From: an uncultured Desulfobacteraceae bacterium
GTDB taxonomy: Bacteria; Desulfobacterota; Desulfobacteria; Desulfobacterales; UBA2174
NCBI GenBank assembly: GCA_937982505.1
Contig: CALJLV010000048.1
Location: forward strand, 1 to 18,579
DNA length: 18,579 bases
Direction of reading: 5' to 3'
Numbering within the stretch: position 1 is the first letter of the stretch; every line of letters begins with the position of its first letter. The notes under the pieces were generated by a model that saw only the letters and a list, made by a program, of their open reading frames with translations, had not been told where the DNA came from and made no database searches. Shown here piece by piece: positions 5,853 to 13,197 of the stretch. Made by a program: the position numbers and the translations under genes.

Positions 5853-7930
5853 AGAAGAGAATCTGGTTCCTGGGGCTGGTGCCGGTGCTGGCGCTCCTCT
5901 GCCTGGTGGTGAGCGCCGGCAGGGCCGCGGCCGCCGCCCCCAGCGGCGACGAACTGGCCCTTGATCCCGCCTGGAAGGCACCCGACCAGGAGGCGGCCCG
6001 GGAGCGGGCCCGGGAAGTGGTCCCCTTTGTCGACGCCGTGGTGGACGAATGCCAGCTTTGCCGCCAGCAGCGCCTGCGCGACATGGGGCTGGGGGTCAAG
6101 GACATCGTGCACAGTTACTTTCTGCTTGACAGCCCCGTCATCAAGCAGCGCGAGGACCATTACGGGCCGGTGCGCTTCATGCACACCAAGCACGCGGCGC
6201 AGATCCAGGACTGCGCCGTGTGCCACCACGCCCGGCCGGCCGACAAGGCCGCCAAGGAGACGGTGCGCTGCAGCGCCTGCCACCAGGAATCCTTTCGGGC
6301 CGACACCCCCGATCGGCTGGGCCTCAAGGCGGCCTACCACCAGCAGTGCATCGCCTGCCACCGCGACGAGGCCAAGGGGCCGATGGACTGCGCCGGGTGT
6401 CATCCCAAGAACGTGCCGGACCACAAGGAACTGGTCAAGCTGCCGGCCAACCCCCAGCCCTGGGACGTGACGGCCGAGTGCCTGCGCTGCCACCCGGGAG
6501 CCGGCGAGGACATGCTGGCCTCCTCCCACTGGCTCTGGAGGGGCCACTCGGCCTACACCCTGGACCACCAGAAGAAGGTCATCCACGGCAAGGGCACCAC
6601 CGCCATCAACAACTTCTGAATGAGTCCCATCAGCAACGAGGCTCGTTGCACCAGTTGCCACGCCGGATACGGTTGGAAAGACAACACTTTCGATTTCACC
6701 GATGCCACCCGCATCGACTGTCTGGTCTGTCACGACACCACCGGAACCTATAAAAAGGCGCCCCCGGGGGCCGGCATGCCCGATCCCAAGGTGGATCTGG
6801 TCAAGGTGGCCCAGAACGTGGGCCACAGCTCGCGCAAGACCTGCGGCGAGTGCCACTTCAACGGCGGCGGGGCCGAGGCGGTCAAGCACTCGGACATGTC
6901 GCGCCAGCTGTTGCAGCCCGAACGGGCCTGCGACGTGCACATGGGCGGCTACGACATGCAGTGCGCCGAGTGCCACACCACGCGCAACCACCGCATCCCG
7001 GGGCGTTCATCCTCGGTGCCGGTGGTCGAGGGGGCCCTCGACTGCCAGGACTGCCACGGCGCCAAACCCCACTACGGCAACGATATCCTGGACCACCATC
7101 TCAACCGGCACTGCGAGAACATCGGCTGCAATACCTGCCATTCGCCGGTCTACGCCAAGTGCAAGCCCACCAAGGTCTGGTGGGACTGGTCCAAGGCGGG
7201 TGACAAGAACCGCAAGCCCCAGAAAGACAAGTACGGCATGGGCGACTACGATCCCATGAAGGGCGAGTTCGTCTGGGCCGAGTCGGCCAAGCCGGTCTAT
7301 CGTTGGCACGGCGGCTTTTTCAAACGGGTCTTCATCGGCGACCGTATCGATCTGGAGGCCGGCGTGACCAACATCGCCGAACCGGTGGGATCTTTCGTGG
7401 ACCCCAACTCCAAGATCGAACCCTTCAAGATCATGAAAGGGGTCCAGCCGGCCGACGCCAAATACGGCTATTTGCTGGTGCCTCATCTTTTCCCCCGGGA
7501 CAAGGAGGACAAGACCGCTTACTGGAAGCACTACGACTGGCAGAAGGCCATCACCGACGGGATGCAGGCCGCGGGCCTGCCCTACAGCGGCGATTACCGG
7601 TGGGTGGAGACCTGGATGTACTGGGGGGTGGACCACGAGGTGATGCCCGCCGGGATGGCCCTGTCCTGCGTCCAGTGCCACGAGAGCCTGAGCGGCGAGC
7701 GCACCTGCGACCGTTGCCACCAGGACAGCCGCGAGGTAAACTTCAAGCAGGTGGCCCACAAGGGGACCGACTTTTCCTGGATGGTTCAGCAGGGAAGAGA
7801 CGTCAGCCACCTGGTGGGCACCACGGACTACATCGACTTCAAGGCCCTGGGCTACAAGGGCGATCCCATCGTCTACGGGGGCCGTTTCAAGAAGTTGCCC
7901 ATGGGGTATAAGCCCGCCTCCGCGCCATAA
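5849..7930 (+). CDS. Selenocysteine-containing multihaem cytochrome, c3 module fused to octahaem tetrathionate reductase-like domain
   Basis: One 693-residue periplasmic cytochrome is encoded if the in-frame TGA at 6617-6619 is read as selenocysteine (Sec257). The two halves (5849-6619 and 6620-7930) share a frame with no gap. A Sec signal peptide spans about 1-29. A tetrahaem c3-like module has CxxCH at 122, 141, 167 and 181. The OTR-like domain has CxxCH at 211, 267, 291, 332, 372, 399, 427, 607 and 620, giving 13 motifs. A CQLCR (68-72) lacks the His. The motif INNF-U-MSPISNEARCTSCH matches OTR-family INNFC. I recall Asn61, Cys64, Asp150 and Lys153 as OTR active-site residues; here Asn254, Sec257, Glu343 and Lys346 keep exactly that spacing. 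Neither half alone makes sense: the first ends between haems 1 and 2 of the OTR fold and the second lacks a signal peptide and ribosome site. The natural substrate (sulfur oxyanion, nitrogen oxide or a partner cytochrome) is unknown. Confidence 0.85.
6617..6649 (+). promoter_or_regulatory. Candidate bacterial SECIS element (UGA plus hairpin) in the multihaem cytochrome gene
   Basis: The UGA at 6617-6619 is followed by a perfect 7-bp stem, GCAACGA (6633-6639) with TCGTTGC (6643-6649), closing a GGC loop at 6640-6642. The loop lies 21-23 bases after the UGA and starts with G. Bacterial SECIS elements usually place a small apical loop with an early G some 16-37 bases after the UGA, and E. coli fdhF has a GGU loop at 19-21. 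The stem is coding sequence (SNEARC), so protein constraint also applies. Confidence 0.7.
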
Positions 7931-7950
7931 CCCGCCACGCCTCCGATCTG

Positions 7951-7992
7951 ACGGCGCCTTTACCGTTCGGGAAGGGCGCCGTTTGTTTTTTG
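7951..7992 (+). terminator. Rho-independent terminator of the redox operon
   Basis: ACGGCGCC (7951-7958) pairs with GGCGCCGT (7975-7982), with further T-A and wobble pairs extending the stem inward. The T-rich tract gtttgttttttgt follows. It lies 20 bases after the cytochrome stop codon and closes the operon. Confidence 0.85.
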
Positions 7993-8011
7993 TACCACGC
8001 CTTCGGTATCC

Positions 8012-8173
8012 GTGGCCTCCGCCCCGGTCACCTTTTTTACGGCCCTCTTCTTCCTGGAGATCACCCCCGGACCGGACATGATGCTGGTGCTGGCCAGGAG
8101 AATCGGCCAGGGGCGCCGGATCACGCTGCTGACCGCCGTGGGGCAGATCTTCGTTTCCATCGCGGTGCCTTGA
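8012..8173 (+). pseudogene. LysE/RhtB-family exporter, N-terminal remnant
   Basis: A 53-residue frame from a GTG at 8012 contains FFLEITPGPDMMLVLARRIG, GQGRR and LLTAVGQ. These are the first membrane helix and the signature loop of LysE/RhtB amino-acid exporters, which are normally about 205 residues. After about 50 residues the match ends at a TGA (8171) and nothing downstream resembles the rest of the family. It is a deletion remnant with no ribosome site and is probably not functional. The gap from 7931 to 8292 otherwise holds only the terminator and the MFS gene leader. Confidence 0.7.
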
Positions 8174-8292
8174 CTTTTCCACGCCGGCGGTATCAATTGG
8201 CCTGTCCCGGGGCAGGGAACGCCGGGAGACCTTTTACCCGATGACACCAAAACGATTCGCCGTGTCGACATTCAGGGCCCAGAAGGTGGAGC

Positions 8293-9420
8293 ATGGAACA
8301 TGACCGGACCGCACAGGCGCTGATTCTGGCGGCCTTTTGCATGATGGTCGGCGTCGGTGCCATCGTTTCGATCCTGCCGGGCCGCCTCCTGGCCCTCTCC
8401 GGCCCAAGCGCTTCGCTGGGACTGCTGAGCAGCAGCTTCGCCCTGGCCTACGTCGCCGCGCAATTGCCGGTGGGATACCTGGCGGACCGGTTCGGGGCGC
8501 GCGCCTTTCTGGTCAGCGGCTACCTGGTGTGCGCGGCCGCCGGGCTGATTTTTTTTATCGCTCCGGAGCCGGGCCTGATCTTGCTCGGCCGCTTCATCCA
8601 GGGCCTTGGCGAGGCGCCGGTGTGGGCCCTGGGGCCGGCCCTGTTGTCGGTGCAGTTTGCCCGGCGGCGCGGATCGGCCATGGGCCGCTACAATGCCGCC
8701 ATTCACATCGGTTTGACCGCCGGACCGCTGGTCGGCTACCTGGCCCGGGGCAACACCGCCTTCGGCATCTACAGCCTGCTCTGCGTGATCGGGGCGGCGA
8801 TTCTCCACTTCGGCCTGGCCGGTGCCAAGCCAACGCCTCCGGTCCCCGGCCAGCGGGTTCGACCCAGGGACGTCGGCCGCCTGCTGGCCGCGCCGGGGGT
8901 CGGCCTGGACCTGTGGGGCATCCTTCTGTGGGGCGGCGCCTACGGGATGTTTCTCACCGTCATCCCCGGTTTTCTCATCATCCGCCACGGCGCGCCGGCC
9001 GGGCTGAACGCTTTGTTCTTCGTGCTGTTTTACGCGATGATCAGCCTATCGCAACTGGTCGTCGGCCCGGTGATCGATCGCATGGGCCGCCGCCGTTTCA
9101 TGCGCGCGGGGCTGGCCGCCGGCGCCCTCGGAATGGGGCTGTTTCCCTTTGCCGGCCTCTGGTGGGCCCTGGCGCTGCTCACCCTGGCGGCTTTCGGCCT
9201 GGGCGCTTTTTACCTGGCCTCCATGGCCCGCCTCAACGACGCGGCCCCGGCGGAACTCAAGGGCAGTATCTCCGGGGCCTATTACCTGGCCTGGGGCATG
9301 GGGATGAGCGTGGCCGCCGTGGCCGTGGAGGCCCTGTCGGCCCGGTGGCATCCCGGCGCCGGTTTCGTCGCTTTTGCCGGGCTCCTGGCCGTGCAGGCCT
9401 ATCTTGCCGCGCGGCGATGA
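8293..9420 (+). CDS. Major facilitator superfamily transporter
   Basis: This 375-residue integral membrane protein has a typical MFS layout. LPVGYLADRFGARAFLVSGY is the loop 2-3 signature (GYLADRFG at about residues 57-64), LLGRFIQGLGEAPVWALGPALLS forms helices 4-5, and a second-half copy appears in GPVIDRMGRRRFMRAGL. About 11-12 membrane helices are expected. The start ATG follows AGGTGGAGC. Substrate cannot be assigned from sequence. It stands alone downstream of the LysE remnant and its stop is followed at once by the RAYT gene. Replacement of one exporter gene by another at this site is possible but unproven. Confidence 0.88.
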   Translation: MEHDRTAQALILAAFCMMVGVGAIVSILPGRLLALSGPSASLGLLSSSFALAYVAAQLPVGYLADRFGARAFLVSGYLVCAAAGLIFFIAPEPGLILLGRFIQGLGEAPVWALGPALLSVQFARRRGSAMGRYNAAIHIGLTAGPLVGYLARGNTAFGIYSLLCVIGAAILHFGLAGAKPTPPVPGQRVRPRDVGRLLAAPGVGLDLWGILLWGGAYGMFLTVIPGFLIIRHGAPAGLNALFFVLFYAMISLSQLVVGPVIDRMGRRRFMRAGLAAGALGMGLFPFAGLWWALALLTLAAFGLGAFYLASMARLNDAAPAELKGSISGAYYLAWGMGMSVAAVAVEALSARWHPGAGFVAFAGLLAVQAYLAARR

Positions 9421-9431
9421 TAGGGATCGAT

Positions 9432-10130
9432 ATGCATCCGATCTCTAAAGGGAAAGAAATCGGGGCGACCGGCCGGTCGCCCGTACGAAGCCGCCGATCC
9501 ATCCGGCTGCGGGGATACGACTATTCCCGGGCCGGGGCGTATTTCATCACCCTTTGCACGCAGAATCGGCAATGCCTGTTCGGAGAAATCGTCGATGGCG
9601 CTATGCGGTTGAATCCGGCGGGGAGATTGGTTGCCGACGAATGGATGAAAACCGCCATAATTCGCCATGAAATCGAATTGGATGAATGGGTGGTGATGCC
9701 GAATCATTTTCACGGAATATTGGCGATTGTCGATGGTTGTTGTAGGGGCGACCCGCCGGTCGCCCCCAAAATCGACCGACCGATGACCACGCCATGGACG
9801 GGCGACCCGCCGGTCGCCCCTACAGGGCCAAAACCGCGTTCCGTCGGGGCGGTCATGGCCGGATTCAAATCGGCCGTCACCAAACGTGTCAATGAATGGC
9901 GAAACACGCCTGGCGCAAAATTATGGCAACGCAACTATTGGGAACACGTCATCCGCAATGAATCCGAATTGAACCGCATCCGCGAATACATTCGCCACAA
10001 TCCGGCCAAATGGGAATTGGATAAATTGCACCCCAATCCATTTGCCGTACCCAGCAACATCCGCGAATCGTCGGCCCGGTACGGGCGACCGGCCGGTCGC
10101 CCGTACAATTGGGAAGAATGGATGATATGA
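9432..10130 (+). CDS. REP-associated tyrosine transposase (RAYT, IS200-like Y1), copy 1
   Basis: This 232-residue HUH/Y1 transposase-like protein starts at an ATG with AGGGA five bases upstream; an in-frame ATG at 9417 overlapping the MFS stop is an alternative. The RLRGYDYSRAGAYFITLCTQNR start, the HUH motif in VVMPNHFHGI and the C-terminal YWEHVIRNESELNRIREYIRHNP are RAYT hallmarks. RAYTs are single-copy, domesticated transposases that act on REP palindromes. Four palindromes of one REP family lie inside this frame and encode its GATGRSP, RGDPPVAP, TGDPPVAP and YGRPAGRPY segments. The middle pair flanks a linker between HUH and tyrosine regions. Mobility as a transposon is unlikely. Confidence 0.88.
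   Translation: MHPISKGKEIGATGRSPVRSRRSIRLRGYDYSRAGAYFITLCTQNRQCLFGEIVDGAMRLNPAGRLVADEWMKTAIIRHEIELDEWVVMPNHFHGILAIVDGCCRGDPPVAPKIDRPMTTPWTGDPPVAPTGPKPRSVGAVMAGFKSAVTKRVNEWRNTPGAKLWQRNYWEHVIRNESELNRIREYIRHNPAKWELDKLHPNPFAVPSNIRESSARYGRPAGRPYNWEEWMI
9463..9482. repeat. REP palindrome, family A, copy 1
   Basis: GGGCGACCGGCCGGTCGCCC is a perfect 20-base palindrome inside the RAYT frame near its N-terminus. It shares the GGGCGACC/GGTCGCCC arms with three more copies in the same gene. Confidence 0.85.
9741..9766. repeat. REP palindrome, family A, copy 2
   Basis: TGTA precedes GGGGCGACC-CGCC-GGTCGCCCC, a 9-bp stem with a four-base loop at 9745-9766. It encodes RGDPPVAP in the transposase. With copy 3 it forms a larger inverted pair, because the TGTAGGGGCGACC head here is mirrored by GGTCGCCCCTACA at 9812-9824. 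Confidence 0.85.
9800..9824. repeat. REP palindrome, family A, copy 3
   Basis: GGGCGACC-CGCC-GGTCGCCC followed by CTACA encodes TGDPPVAP in the transposase. It is the inverted partner of copy 2, 30-odd bases away, an arrangement like a BIME doublet. Confidence 0.85.
10079..10106. repeat. REP palindrome, family A, copy 4 (28-base perfect palindrome)
   Basis: The arms start with GTACGGGCGACCGG and mirror exactly around 10092/10093. It encodes YGRPAGRPY, eight residues before the transposase C-terminus. It differs from copy 1 only by the extended GTAC ends. Confidence 0.85.
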
Positions 10131-10182
10131 CTGTAGGGGCGGCCCCCGTGGCAGCCCTGAACCCTGTGGCCGCCTCGCCCCC
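10131..10182. repeat. Diverged REP-like inverted repeat after RAYT copy 1
   Basis: The stretch begins TGTAGGGGCGGCC (10132-10144) and ends with GGCCGCCTCGCCCC (10168-10181), a looser inverted repeat sharing the TGTAGGGGCG head of family A. It fills the space between the convergent RAYT and C_GCAxxG_C_C genes and could also serve as a terminator. Confidence 0.45.
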
Positions 10183-10680
10183 TCACTGCGCCATGACGAA
10201 CAGCCCCCGGTCCGCTTCGAGTTCGTAAAGCTTCTCGATCATGAACGCGACGTACTTCTCGCACTTGTCCTTCCAGATCCCCGCTTCGAGAAACCTCTGG
10301 TATTCTCCTGGTTTTGAAAAATCCATGCCGATCAGTCCGCTGCAGGTGATGTCGCCGAACTGCCGCTTGAAGTCCGCTACGATCTTGGCCGCGAACATGC
10401 GGATGGCATGACGCGCCTGCCTGGCCGCCTCCTTGTCGCCGAGGGGTTTGCGATGCCGCAGCCCGAGGCATACCGCCGCGGCCGATACCACACCGCATGG
10501 CGCTTCCTGGAAGCCGCCGATGCCCCCCAGAAAAGGGATGCCGGTCCACAGAAAATCCTCGTTCTCCAGTCCATACGCTTCCCACATAACTTGCAGGATG
10601 GACGGCCCTCAGTGGTAGCCGCGGTACATCAGCGCCAGGGCCCGTTGCCTGGCTTGGTCGACCGTCATCTTCATTTGCAT
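10183..10680 (-). CDS. C_GCAxxG_C_C family redox protein with selenocysteine in place of the first Cys
   Basis: Read from the ATG at 10680 (GGAGG nine bases upstream) this is a 165-residue protein containing one in-frame TGA at 10611-10609 (residue 24). Before it lies MTVDQARQRALALMYRGYH; after it GPSILQVMWEAYGLEN continues in the same frame. The family is defined by four invariant cysteines written C_GCAxxG_C_C, the first in a GYHC-type context after an amphipathic helix. Here the second (APCGVVSAA), third (DITCSG) and fourth (KDKCEKY) are present and the first coincides with the TGA, so selenocysteine is the natural reading. Ordinary gene finding would start at the internal ATG 10587 and lose the active residue. 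The family is thought to be redox-active; its substrate is not known. A [4Fe-4S] protein gene lies 104 bases upstream on the same strand. Confidence 0.85.
10569..10611 (-). promoter_or_regulatory. Candidate SECIS element in the C_GCAxxG_C_C gene
   Basis: On the minus strand, after the UGA (10611-10609), UCCUGC and GUGGGA (10598-10593 and 10585-10580, with two G-U pairs) close the loop AAGUUAU, 17-23 bases downstream of the UGA. An outer 5-bp stem, GTCCA with TGGAC (10603-10599 and 10573-10569), supports it. Distance and loop fit a bacterial SECIS, though the inner stem is weaker than in the cytochrome gene. Confidence 0.55.
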
Positions 10681-10784
10681 GGCGTACATCCTCCACTTTC
10701 CGTTCGATTATCCCGTGGCGCGTCATCCCATGGAACTTACGAAAACGATGCACCTTTTCATTCCTGGATGATTTTTCTTGCGCC

Positions 10785-11864
10785 CTACGTCGCCGCCTTA
10801 ATCGCTTCCTTGAGCGCCCTGGCGTCTTGAGGCGGTTCCGGAAAGCCCGGCCGATTGACCATTGAAATGGCGTTGGCCGGGCACCCGGTTGCACATACCG
10901 CGCATCCAAAGCAGCGGTCCAGGTCGATCACCGGGGGGCCGCTGTCTTCCGTCAGCGCCAAGGCCTCTGCCGGGCATCGATCCACACAGGTCCCGCATGC
11001 CTCGCACGCAGCCGGGTCGAATCGCGGCTGGAAACCGGAGTTGAAGAACAGGCCCGGTTTGGGTTTGCGCAGCGCATGGGTAACCACAACGCAGTGCCAA
11101 CGATCACAGTTGCAAATAAACCCGATATCGGAGGCCATGTTGCCGCTCATGTGAATGAGACCCGCTTCTTCCGCGCGTTCAAGGACTTCGAGCGCTTCCT
11201 GTCTGGTGACCCTTTTCGCTCCCAGTCGTTCCACGGCGTACTGCGCGGCCAGCCCGAACTGCATGCAGACATCCTTGGGCATTCCGTGCGTATCCTCCCC
11301 CCGCAGTTCAGCCGCATGCCGGCAGTAGCAGGTGCTGACGGAAATGAACGCGTTGGCATCGATAAAGGTCTGCACCTGATCATAGGTGCGGATGCGGTTG
11401 TCCGGGGCGATGGTACGGTCGACCGTGATGACCCGGCTGGTGGGAAATTCCTTGGCTTTTGGCGGGCTCCCTCTATCGTAGGCTTCTTTGTAGGCATGAA
11501 TGCGCGCGGCCAGCTTCTTGTCTCTCTCGGTGGTCCTGCCGGGCATGAACTGGAATTCCATGATGCCCGGCATCAATCGGGCGCTCTGGTAATAGACGGT
11601 GCCCTCGACGGCAAGGGCCAGGCACAAGCCCTTGCTGGCCATGGCTTCAAGGATGGTGCGTACTTGGGCCTCTGCTTTACCCGTATTTTTGGCCATGTCC
11701 GCAGCGGTGAACGGTCCTCTGGGCATGGCGTTGTTCAGTTCGGCCTCCTCCGGGGTGAACAGGGCTTCCACCATGGCGTAGAATTCCGGAATGTCCATGC
11801 CGGAATAAGCGCCGCCTCTTTTCTTCATCACATCCAGCATGTCCTTGTAGACCTGATGGGTCAT
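10785..11864 (-). CDS. [4Fe-4S] dicluster protein with N-terminal winged-helix-like region
   Basis: This 359-residue cytoplasmic protein starts at the ATG at 11864, preceded by AAAGGAAAAG; upstream in-frame codons lack family character. Residues about 20-95 look like a winged-helix segment (FTAADMAKNTGKAEAQVRTILEAMASKGL). The middle carries CYCRH (179-183), C200 and CNCDRWHC (251-258), probably a further metal site. Two ferredoxin motifs follow: CEACGTCVDRC (287-297) and CFGCAVCATGC (318-328). Such proteins are common in deltaproteobacteria and usually annotated only as 4Fe-4S binding proteins. It lies upstream of the selenoprotein gene on the same strand and might be its redox partner, which is inference. 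Confidence 0.85.
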   Translation of the reverse strand: MTHQVYKDMLDVMKKRGGAYSGMDIPEFYAMVEALFTPEEAELNNAMPRGPFTAADMAKNTGKAEAQVRTILEAMASKGLCLALAVEGTVYYQSARLMPGIMEFQFMPGRTTERDKKLAARIHAYKEAYDRGSPPKAKEFPTSRVITVDRTIAPDNRIRTYDQVQTFIDANAFISVSTCYCRHAAELRGEDTHGMPKDVCMQFGLAAQYAVERLGAKRVTRQEALEVLERAEEAGLIHMSGNMASDIGFICNCDRWHCVVVTHALRKPKPGLFFNSGFQPRFDPAACEACGTCVDRCPAEALALTEDSGPPVIDLDRCFGCAVCATGCPANAISMVNRPGFPEPPQDARALKEAIKAAT

Positions 11865-11982
11865 ATTCTTTTCCTTTCGCCGCTTCCGGACACCAGCCCC
11901 GCCTCGCCAAATCCGGCCCTGGGAGCTGCCCCCGTCCCGCGGCGCCGTGGGCAACGCCACGATGGAGGGTTCGCCTGCACGC

Positions 11983-12231
11983 TGTAGTTAATGGTTTGTT
12001 TTCAGATGATATCGCTTTTTCGATAAGATAGCCACCCGATGCATGCAACGCGCTGCCGTATCTATTCCTTGTCTTCTTTGACTTCTCTTCCAGTTTCACC
12101 TTGTCCCAGAAATCGACAAAATACTCGACCAGCCCCGCCGCCACCTGATTCTCCCTGCGGGGCTCAAGCCCAATCTTCCAGTCATCGATCCATTTTTCGC
12201 TTGGCTTCATGGTTTCCAAATCTTTCCGCAA
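11983..12231 (-). pseudogene. Hypothetical protein, N-terminal fragment
   Basis: The first 80-odd residues, with KPSEKWIDDWKIGLEPRRENQVAAGL and FWDKVKLEEKSKKTRNRYGSALHASGGYLIEKAIS, look like a real soluble protein. After about residue 78 the composition turns to Arg/Gly/Ala-rich frame-shadow sequence, and the open frame runs into the leader of the next gene. I read this as a gene truncated near 11983. I do not recognise its function. The 120 bases between it and the [4Fe-4S] gene show nothing further. Confidence 0.5.
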
Positions 12232-12309
12232 AGATCTTCCAGCAGAATCCTCTTGCTGGCCAGTTGTTACGGATTAAACCGCACTCGGCGACACAACCTT
12301 CCTTCGACG

Positions 12310-13155
12310 CTACTCGGCCTCAATCGGAACCGCCGTACCCCTTACCGCAATTCCTCCGGCAGCAGGTATTTCGACGGCCAACCGACTCGGTCGGCCCATT
12401 GCTTCCCCTTGGCGGATGGAAATAGTGGCCGGCACAGCAATGAGTCCGGCTTCCCGAAGATAGCCCCCAAGGGCGGCTGCCGCCGCACCCGTGGCGGGGT
12501 CTTCCACCACCCCACCTACTGGAAATGGGTTGCGAGAGTGAAATACATGCGTACTCTCCCGCCACACCAATTGTAGCGTGGTAAGGCCTTCTCGAAGCAT
12601 AAGGGCCTTCAGGCGCTCAAAGTCATAATCCAACCTGGCCAGTCTGTGCGGGTCTTTGACGGCCAAAACCAAATGCCAGGCCCCGGCGTATGCTCTGGCT
12701 GGAGGAATTGAGCCACCCAAATCACTGGATTGCCAACCAAGCGCGAAGAGCGCTTCGTTGACAAGTCCTTCGGAAGCACCTGTGTACTTGGGCGCCACTG
12801 AAGTCAACGCGGCTTCACGCACCCCACCTTGACACTGAACGGTGACGGAGACTTCCCCCACAGCAGTGGCTAATCGATAGGTGCCGTCACCCTCGGTTTC
12901 GCCGAGCACGACACCTGTCGCAATCGTGGCGTGACCACAAAACGGCACCTCCATCTCAGGACTGTAGTAACGAATCGTTCGGTTCTGTCCGCCAGTCGGC
13001 GCCACAAAGGCAGTTTCGGAGTAGCCGACTTCGGCCGCGATTCGCTGCATATCCTCAACCGGCGGCAATGTTTCCCCAATCCAAACGCCGGCGGGATTGC
13101 CCCCCTTGGGGTTGTCGGTAAAAGCGGCTCTCCGATAAAGTGTCCCGGAATTCAT
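12310..13155 (-). CDS. PhzF-family isomerase/epimerase-like protein
   Basis: This 281-residue protein of the PhzF (diaminopimelate epimerase-like) fold appears complete. The family opens with an FTDNP.GGNPAGV segment (12-24). The catalytic glutamate lies in GYSETAF (Glu47), followed by PFCGHAT (71-77) and DPATGAAAAALGGYL in the second half. Outside phenazine producers these proteins act on unknown small metabolites. It lies 42 bases downstream of a RidA remnant on the same strand. Base composition of this stretch is lower in G+C than the rest of the window, in keeping with acquired DNA. Confidence 0.9.
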   Translation of the reverse strand: MNSGTLYRRAAFTDNPKGGNPAGVWIGETLPPVEDMQRIAAEVGYSETAFVAPTGGQNRTIRYYSPEMEVPFCGHATIATGVVLGETEGDGTYRLATAVGEVSVTVQCQGGVREAALTSVAPKYTGASEGLVNEALFALGWQSSDLGGSIPPARAYAGAWHLVLAVKDPHRLARLDYDFERLKALMLREGLTTLQLVWRESTHVFHSRNPFPVGGVVEDPATGAAAAALGGYLREAGLIAVPATISIRQGEAMGRPSRLAVEIPAAGGIAVRGTAVPIEAE

Positions 13156-13197
13156 AACGCTTCCTTATTGAATTTCGAAAATCTCGTGCGACATCGC

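Noticed and set aside
6620..7930. Second half of the multihaem cytochrome as an independent gene starting at ATG 6620
   Set aside because: It has no signal peptide, no Shine-Dalgarno sequence, and starts within the OTR fold between haems 1 and 2. The ATG codon simply follows the TGA.
8171..8173. TGA ending the LysE remnant as a third selenocysteine
   Set aside because: The sequence after the TGA stays open but bears no resemblance to LysE proteins, there is no conserved Cys at that place in the family, and no ribosome site precedes the fragment.
8337..9431. Long open frame overlapping the MFS gene and continuing into the RAYT, suggesting a fusion protein
   Set aside because: The first 360 codons are an Arg/Gly/Pro-rich frame shadow of the MFS gene. 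Only the part from about 9432 has protein-family character and its own ribosome site.
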